From: Lumbricus rubellus
Lineage: Eukaryota > Annelida > Clitellata > Crassiclitellata > Lumbricidae
Direction: 5' to 3'
Length of the DNA: 64,000 bases
Assembly: GCA_945859605.1 (NCBI GenBank)
Contig: OX243817.1
Span: 16,922,252 to 16,986,251 of the forward strand
Made by a program: the position numbers and the translations under genes
Shown here: positions 58,815-64,000 of the stretch, piece after piece
Layout: each line of letters starts with the position of its first letter
How positions within the stretch are numbered: the stretch's first letter is position 1
The notes under the pieces: generated by a model
The model's database searches: none
Seen by the model: only the letters and a program-made list of their open reading frames with translations
Told to the model about the DNA's origin: nothing

Positions 58815-59065
58815 AACCTGTTGCAACGATGCTGCTGATGATGACAGCGACGACGATGACGATGATGTCGACGACGACAATGACGATGATGATAGGAATG
58901 GTGATGATGACGACGACGACGATGTGATGATGATGACAACGACGGTGGTGTTGGCGTGGTGGGGTGGTGGTGTTGATGGTGGTGTTGATGGTGGTGGTGA
59001 TTATGTTGGCGATAATGACGATGATGATGATGATGACGAAGATGATGATGACGACGATGATGATA
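58815..59065 (+). repeat. GAT/GAC/GGT triplet array
   Basis: About 80 triplets of GAT, GAC and GGT; histidine- and isoleucine-rich open frames on the minus strand are artefacts. Confidence 0.9.
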
Positions 59066-59494
59066 CGATTAGGATCTAACAACGACGTCGATGGCGAAGG
59101 TTTTTCAGACAGAAGCTTTAAAATAATGACGTCGGGTACATAAATTTCAACAAAAGCCAGTGCATGTATTTACTTCGAATGGAGGATATGATTATGATCG
59201 GAGAGGAAGGAGCTATAAGCTTAATATATACTCTGTGTTTATCGTCATCTGCCTAGAGCGAAAAAGTAGCTTACTACAAGCAAAGATAAAAATCTTGCTG
59301 CTCCTTTCTAATGAAGTTGAGCCATAAAAGAGATGATTAGCGGCGCCATGATCCTTCATGGAGGACGGGACTACTTCTTTAGCGGAGTTTTATCCAAGTT
59401 TCGCTTTAATGAAGTTGCGCTATAAAAATAGACGATAAGGTCGGTCATCACTCGTCGTTATAACCCAGCCACTGCAGCTCTACTTTTGACATGC

Positions 59495-59674
59495 AGGAGG
59501 AGGAGGAGGAGGAGGAGGAGGAGGAGGAGGAGGAGGAGGAGGAGGAGGAGGAGGAGGAGGAGGAGGAGGAGGAGGAGGAGGAGGAGGAGGAGGAGGAGGA
59601 GGAGGAGGAGGAGGAGGAGGAGGAGGAGGAGGAGGAGGAGGAGGAGGAGGAGGAGGAGGAGGAGGAGGAGGAGG
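59495..59674 (+). repeat. Perfect (GGA)60 microsatellite
   Basis: 180 bp of uninterrupted GGA, open in all three plus frames and the minus frames (poly-Glu, poly-Arg, poly-Pro). The purity suggests very recent expansion or collapse/expansion in assembly. Confidence 0.97.
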
Positions 59675-59884
59675 CAAAGTCACTCGAAAAGGAAAGTGGG
59701 GAAGGAGTTAAATATGATTGGAAAGATAAAAATGTTGGAAACGGAAGATCAGTAGAAGAGGATAATGATCATAATTTTATGGACATAAAAAAGATTGGAA
59801 GAGGTTAAGAGGTCAGTTGGGATGAGATAGGAAATAGCCTAGAATTCCATGACTACATGGTTAGCGCCAGAACTATTATAGAGA

Positions 59885-60569
59885 ATGATTCGCATGTGGA
59901 CGTTCGTAATAGGCTTAATAAATGAATTGTGTTTGGTTTTTGGCGCTGAAGGTGACTGGTGTCGACTAGACACTGGACCGGCCACAGTAACCGACCGTCA
60001 CGGCTACAGACACAACGTCCACGTCAGCGTGACACGTGACGGGTCAGTGTGGCTGCGCCTCGGTCAAGACCACTCGTCGTTCGACTGGTCACTGTACGGT
60101 CAGCACCGGACACGCGTCCAGGCTTCCATACTCGACGACGATATGGTGAACACGCTGCAGGCTGTTCCGTTCATCGAGTTCTGCGTCCTCACGGACCTTG
60201 ACCTTGAGGTGAAGGTCGAGGGCGGATGGCATCCATCCTACGTAACGGTATTTGAGCCGAAGTCTCGCGAGACCCGCATCGTGTCGATAAAGAACATTCG
60301 TGACTGTAAGTCAAACACGACGTTCGCTCTGACCCCCGACAAGCAAAGCATCAGATGCTCTGCCCCGTCTGACACGAACGCATGTGGCCTTCGCAACGTA
60401 CCATCGCGTGGCCAGAGGTCATCCACGTGGTTCATCAAGTACGTGAATCTTGACCTCGTTGGTACTGACCACTGGTACTGTGCTGGACATGAGCTGAAGA
60501 ACTTCTACACGTTTGCCGGATCCTTCTATCACGCCTACGTCAAACTGGCCGAATGTGATGCCCCGAGAG
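59885..60569 (+). CDS. Predicted secreted protein, exon 1
   Basis: The ATG at 59885 follows a TAG two codons upstream. The N-terminus MIRMWTFVIGLINELCLVFG is a plausible signal peptide ending near GA-EG. The mature part begins GDWCRLDTGPATVTDRHGYR and contains HVSVTRDGSVWLRLG, then WHPSYVTVFEPKSRETRIVS, CKSNTTFAL (a potential N-glycosylation site) and YCAGHELKNFYTFAGSFYHA before AECDAPR. GC content and codon use differ sharply from flanking repeats. The donor is GAGAG|gtaaaa, phase 1. I do not recognise the fold. A coding start at an internal acceptor near 59952 (phase 1, before GDWC) is an alternative, which would leave the signal peptide elsewhere. Confidence 0.72.
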
Positions 60570-60719
60570 GTAAAATAATGACGTCTCATAGGCCTATTCA
60601 ATAGAATAGGCTTAAGCAATGCATGTGATTGGCTTGCACGAGAGAAATAAACATTAGGTCTGTGTGTAATATCCTCAAGAGAAGAACAGCATTATTTTGT
60701 GCTGCTCTTGAAAATGAAC

Positions 60720-60744
60720 ATTAGACTCTACAATGTAGAGTCTA
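60720..60744. repeat. Perfect short palindrome
   Basis: ttagactctaca, one central base, then tgtagagtctaa: 12-bp perfect arms. A third gtagagtctaca copy follows at about 60752. Lies just left of the element at 60766. Confidence 0.8.
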
Positions 60745-60765
60745 ATGTACAGTAGAGTCTACATG

Positions 60766-62063
60766 TAGGGGAAGACGGGGTAATTTCGGCCATTTTTCTA
60801 ATTTTTTTAATAAATTGAAAATGGTTGACTGCTAAAATTAAACAAAATTACAACTAAATAAAGTAAGATAGGGACAATATACTGCAAGGTTACTTTTTGG
60901 GAATGAGAAGAAGATTTGTTGGGGGAAAAAATATTTTAAAAGTGAATTTTTGGCCGGATTTACCCCAGCATCGGGGGAAATTCGGCCAGCACAGGTAAAT
61001 TGATTTTTGCAACCAACCGGACGATATAATAATGCACAAATGTATTAGGCGATATCACTGAAGCGCTAATATGAAGTAACAAAAGTTTTTATTATTATCT
61101 TAACCCTCAGGCTACCAAGTTTTTGTGACATGGACTATCAAGGCGGTGGTGATAAGGGGGTGGTCATCACCCCCTGGATTTTGGGTTTGGTTTGAGATAT
61201 CATAACGTGCAATACATCATTGGACAGAGCATTCATTTCGGCACAAAATGGTATACTTAGGTCTAAAATATATGAATCTACCTCGAAATTATAACATTTT
61301 TCACATGGGGACCCTTCGATTTCACAAACGTGTACTTATGCATGAAAAAAATATTATATTCTGTGTGTTTTGAACATGTGTATTTATAATTATGTATGTA
61401 TATATTTATGTATATATGTATTTATGTATGTATGCATGTATGTATGCATGTATGTATGCATGTACATAGGCATGCATGCATGCATGTAAGCATGTATGTA
61501 TGTAGGCCTGAAAGTATATGTATTTATGTATGTATGCATCGCCAATATCTGCAACAAATGACGCAATATAATTATATTTTAAATTAAAACTGAGTATATT
61601 GGTGCAACATACAAAGTCACTAATTAACATTGGCACTATGTACCATTTCTAACATCTCGGGGTAAATCCGACCACATGGCCGAATTTACCCCGACCCACC
61701 CACCCTCCATAAAAAAATTACCGAGCAGGGGCCGCCATTTTTGGACAATGGATTTGGATAATCAAATTGAAAATAATGTTGTGGTTTGCACAATAAAAAG
61801 CCAATAATCGACATTTGAACCAGATTACCTTCACTTTTTAGCTTTTATTGGAGACAGCATAGAGAAGTCGATTAGGCTCGAACTCGTTTTTTTCGTTTTT
61901 AGCGAATTATTCTCAAATAAAAACAAAATTATCTCGATAAACATACGTAATATGATATTATGCACTGGATGGTAGCATTGAAATCTTCCCTTACCCTCTG
62001 GTTCTCTTGCAATCACCCTGGCCGAATTTACCCCGTGGCCGGTATTACCCCGTCTTCCCCCTA
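60766..62063. mobile_element. Palindromic element with TAGGGGAAGACGGGGTAA ends
   Basis: The left end taggggaagacggggtaat and the right end ttaccccgtcttcccccta are inverted repeats. Inside, ggccgaatttacccc and its complement recur several times (near 60951, 61669 and 62020). No transposase recognised. It occupies most of the secreted-protein gene's intron. Related to the element at 51932. Confidence 0.72.
61395..61520 (+). repeat. (TATG)n and (CATG)n repeat
   Basis: ATGTATGT and GCATGTAT tetramers for about 125 bp inside the element at 60766. Confidence 0.9.
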
Positions 62064-62179
62064 TGTGTTACATTGCGAAAAGTTCGGCCTAAACATCAAA
62101 TGTGATATGTTGGGCAACATATTGAGCAATAGGCCTACTCCTTCGAGGTAAGCAAAGCGTTATAACATTGTTTGTTTGT

Positions 62180-62389
62180 ATGTGCACTTGTTATAGCGCC
62201 CCATCAAGCTCTATCTACTCAGAGGCGCTCCCGAATGCAGAGCGGACACTGCATCGGAGTTTCACGCCGAAGCGCTGAGCAATTGTGAGTGAAGGACTTG
62301 CCCAAGGTCCTTACGCGGCGATGTGGATTCGAACCTCGTACCTTCCGGCTCCAAGGCAACGACGCCACCACTACACCACCGCGCCCCAC
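62180..62389 (-). repeat. tRNA-derived SINE, copy 3, antisense
   Basis: The inverse of the SINE at 1333: the B box reads ggattcgaacc (62325-62335), and the body gaaggacttgcccaaggtcc matches. It ends 46 bp before the acceptor of the next exon. Confidence 0.8.
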
Positions 62390-62435
62390 AAACTATTATT
62401 ATTTATATAACAGTCTCTTCCACTCTCATTTCCAG

Positions 62436-62998
62436 ATTCCAGATCTCACGGCAACGACGCGAAACTTCGATCGAAGAAAGACATCGTCCTACGCAACGCC
62501 GTCGTCATTCCAGATCCGACGGACACGATCCTGACGACGAGCACCATCCAAGCGTGGCACTTCTACGCTCAGATCGTATCCGAACAGCACTCCGTCTACC
62601 TCCAGGTTTGGAGACCTACCACCAGTCCAGACTCCTCTTCCGACGACGACGGCGTCTACACCCTTGTGGGCCAGACCCACGTTCATCCGTCAGAACTGCG
62701 TTTCCACGAGTTGGTCCTGTCCGCCGATCAGTTCGTGAGGACAGAGGGAGGGGACGTCCTCGGTCTCTTCTTCCCTAAGTACAATCCGATCGGTTGGTCC
62801 GCTGTGCCTTGCGTCTCTCCTCTCCAGAGACACCGGTTCGTCCAGGTCATCACTCCAGACGATGATGAAGTGGTAGTCGTCGTCGGGAAGACCTTCCACT
62901 TCAAGACTTCTACGTCAGCCATCGATGCCTGCAGACAATACTCCCTCAAAGCCTTATTCGGTGAGAGTCGCTCCATCATGCACGGCCAGTCTAATTAA
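62436..62998 (+). CDS. Predicted secreted protein, terminal exon
   Basis: The acceptor ctctcatttccag is followed by a phase-1 frame reading DSRSHGNDAK, then TTSTIQAWHFYAQIVSEQHS, VYLQVWRPTTS, GQTHVHPSELRFHELVLSAD, and GDVLGLFFPKYNPIGWSAVP, ending GESRSIMHGQSN and TAA. From memory, modules with LQVWRP, GD(V/I)(L/I)G(L/V)(Y/F)FP(..)NP(I)(..)W and CRQYS recur in uncharacterised extracellular proteins of marine invertebrates; I know no assigned function. Joined to exon 1 the protein is about 415 residues. A good donor-like site, TTCG|gtgaga at 62961, could lead to further exons. AATAAA lies at 63500-63505. Confidence 0.72.
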
Positions 62999-63655
62999 TC
63001 TGCAGATCATCCAATCATCACAATCTCAAAAATTGGTAATCGCAAAACTTCTAAAGCGCCACTTGAAAGCCAAGCGCGTCGTACCGCTTATTCACGATAG
63101 ATCGCCTCTGGTCCTCTGGACACCCTGCAACGGTGAGAACTTACACGTCAACAAGAAAAGGCGTCGAAGGAGGCGTTGCCTTACCGCAGAGTATCTCATC
63201 TTCTCAATGGCGGCGCCAGCTATTCAGCTTCCGCAATAAGTCGCGTCAGGGTCATAATTATGGCAGTTATTCAGCAGGTCGAAGAATAAGTAAATGTAAA
63301 GAAGGCAATGTCATTAGAAATTTCAAAGAAATGTTGGCAGAGTAAAATTCGGCAACATATTATATGGTGGCGCCATCGCTATCTCTTCCTAAGCTGGACA
63401 CAGTGGACAGCTGGCTTTGGTGTGATTGCAAAGCGGTTCACTGCATGGGTGTGGGTGGCGTGGTGATATGGTGGTGGCATCCGTGCATGCCGTGAATTCA
63501 ATAAAAGGTCTACAATAATATTTCATAACGTTTGATTCCCGTATCGGGGTTTGACATAGACGACAGTAATTCATGACATGAATATCTATTAGGCGTTTCT
63601 TCACTGAAGGCATAGCAATGCCGGCTTTTGACTCGCTAGATATAATATATTTATA

Positions 63656-63688
<33 letters not shown>

Positions 63689-64000
63689 ATATATATATAT
63701 ACCGCAGTCGTTTAGTGAATGATGCATAATGCATGGCATGCAGTCGGAAGCAGGATGTAACCTTTGTATAGGGAAGCAGGTCATCTCGACAAAGCAGTTT
63801 AGCTGCAGGTGAAAGGTTGGGATAGGATCAAGAGTGCATTCTGTGGCTGGAACAGACAAAGGACAGTCGCTGTTGTATACATCGTATATTTTGCATTTTA
63901 TATATATATATGGATTATGGACGCGTTATAATATATATATAATATTATATATATGCATATATATAAATATATGCATATATATGGAGGCTGTATTATATCG
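62999..64000. other. 3' flank of the secreted-protein gene
   Basis: Probable 3' untranslated region up to the polyadenylation signal AATAAA at 63500-63505. Short open frames at 63006-63130 could be an extra exon only via a 45-nt intron, which is unlikely. 63650-63690 holds (GT)n and (TA)n. Beyond 63880 it is TA-rich with no feature. Confidence 0.4.

Larger units (their letters stand above)
57518..59884. other. Intergenic DNA upstream of the secreted-protein gene
   Basis: 57836-57865 holds gtagagtggggtaatgtgg, a fragment like the termini at 60766. 58277-58503 has a 75-codon open frame (MPHVPIMCRKKCGTMKQAGE...) with balanced composition but no recognised homology, so not called as a gene. A SINE-tail-like motif (gaagttgcgctataaaaat) lies near 59412. 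Confidence 0.35.

Noticed and set aside
63006..63100. Further exon of the secreted-protein gene
   Set aside because: It would need a 45-nt intron from 62961 to 63005, shorter than usual animal introns; the unspliced stop at 62996-62998 is simpler.
1..64000. CRISPR arrays, bacterial operons, ribosomal RNA or intact tRNA genes
   Set aside because: Tandem repeats here lack unique spacers, tRNA-like B boxes belong to SINEs with long non-tRNA bodies, and the genes are spliced eukaryotic genes.

Overview
This is 64 kb of a metazoan nuclear genome. Spliced genes have GT/AG borders and long introns, and the sequence is full of microsatellites and small DNA transposons. The anchor is a Pax2/5/8 gene whose paired domain ends in the residues NRIVRNKAAD. 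Together with tRNA-derived SINEs, CR1-like LINE ends, telomere-like CCCTAA repeats and the heavily repeated palindrome TAGGCCTA, this suggests an invertebrate deuterostome, perhaps echinoderm- or hemichordate-like. That placement is an inference and was not tested.

Layout. (1) 1-6295, minus strand: the 5' part of a coiled-coil adaptor gene with an FEVV motif after a serine run, resembling the ABIN/TNIP and optineurin group. Three exons fit in phase and the 3' end lies off the left edge. Its introns hold a SINE, a Tc1/mariner element with long inverted repeats and another inverted-repeat element. (2) 6296-24100: no convincing host gene. It holds a LINE end, several hAT-type MITEs, telomere-like repeats, a Harbinger-like MITE, a decayed mariner and microsatellites. 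(3) 24586 to at least 51300, plus strand: Pax2/5/8, with six phase-consistent exons spread over more than 26 kb. The last runs into a 200-N assembly gap. Intron 2 contains nested transposons; intron 4 contains a miRNA-like hairpin. (4) 51501-59800: transposons (one with a LINE end inserted inside it), a third long-TIR mariner derivative and extensive simple repeats, including an uninterrupted (GGA)60. (5) 59885-62998, plus strand: a two-exon gene for a predicted secreted protein of about 415 residues, with no assigned function.

The three genes show no operon-like or pathway link. The adaptor is probably an innate-immune or autophagy scaffold, Pax2/5/8 is a developmental transcription factor, and the third is a secreted protein. 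The most distinctive content is the transposon record: several elements can be delimited to the base by target-site duplications, and one site shows a LINE inside a hAT element inside an older MITE. All exon borders come from reading splice consensus and phase by eye, without transcript support.
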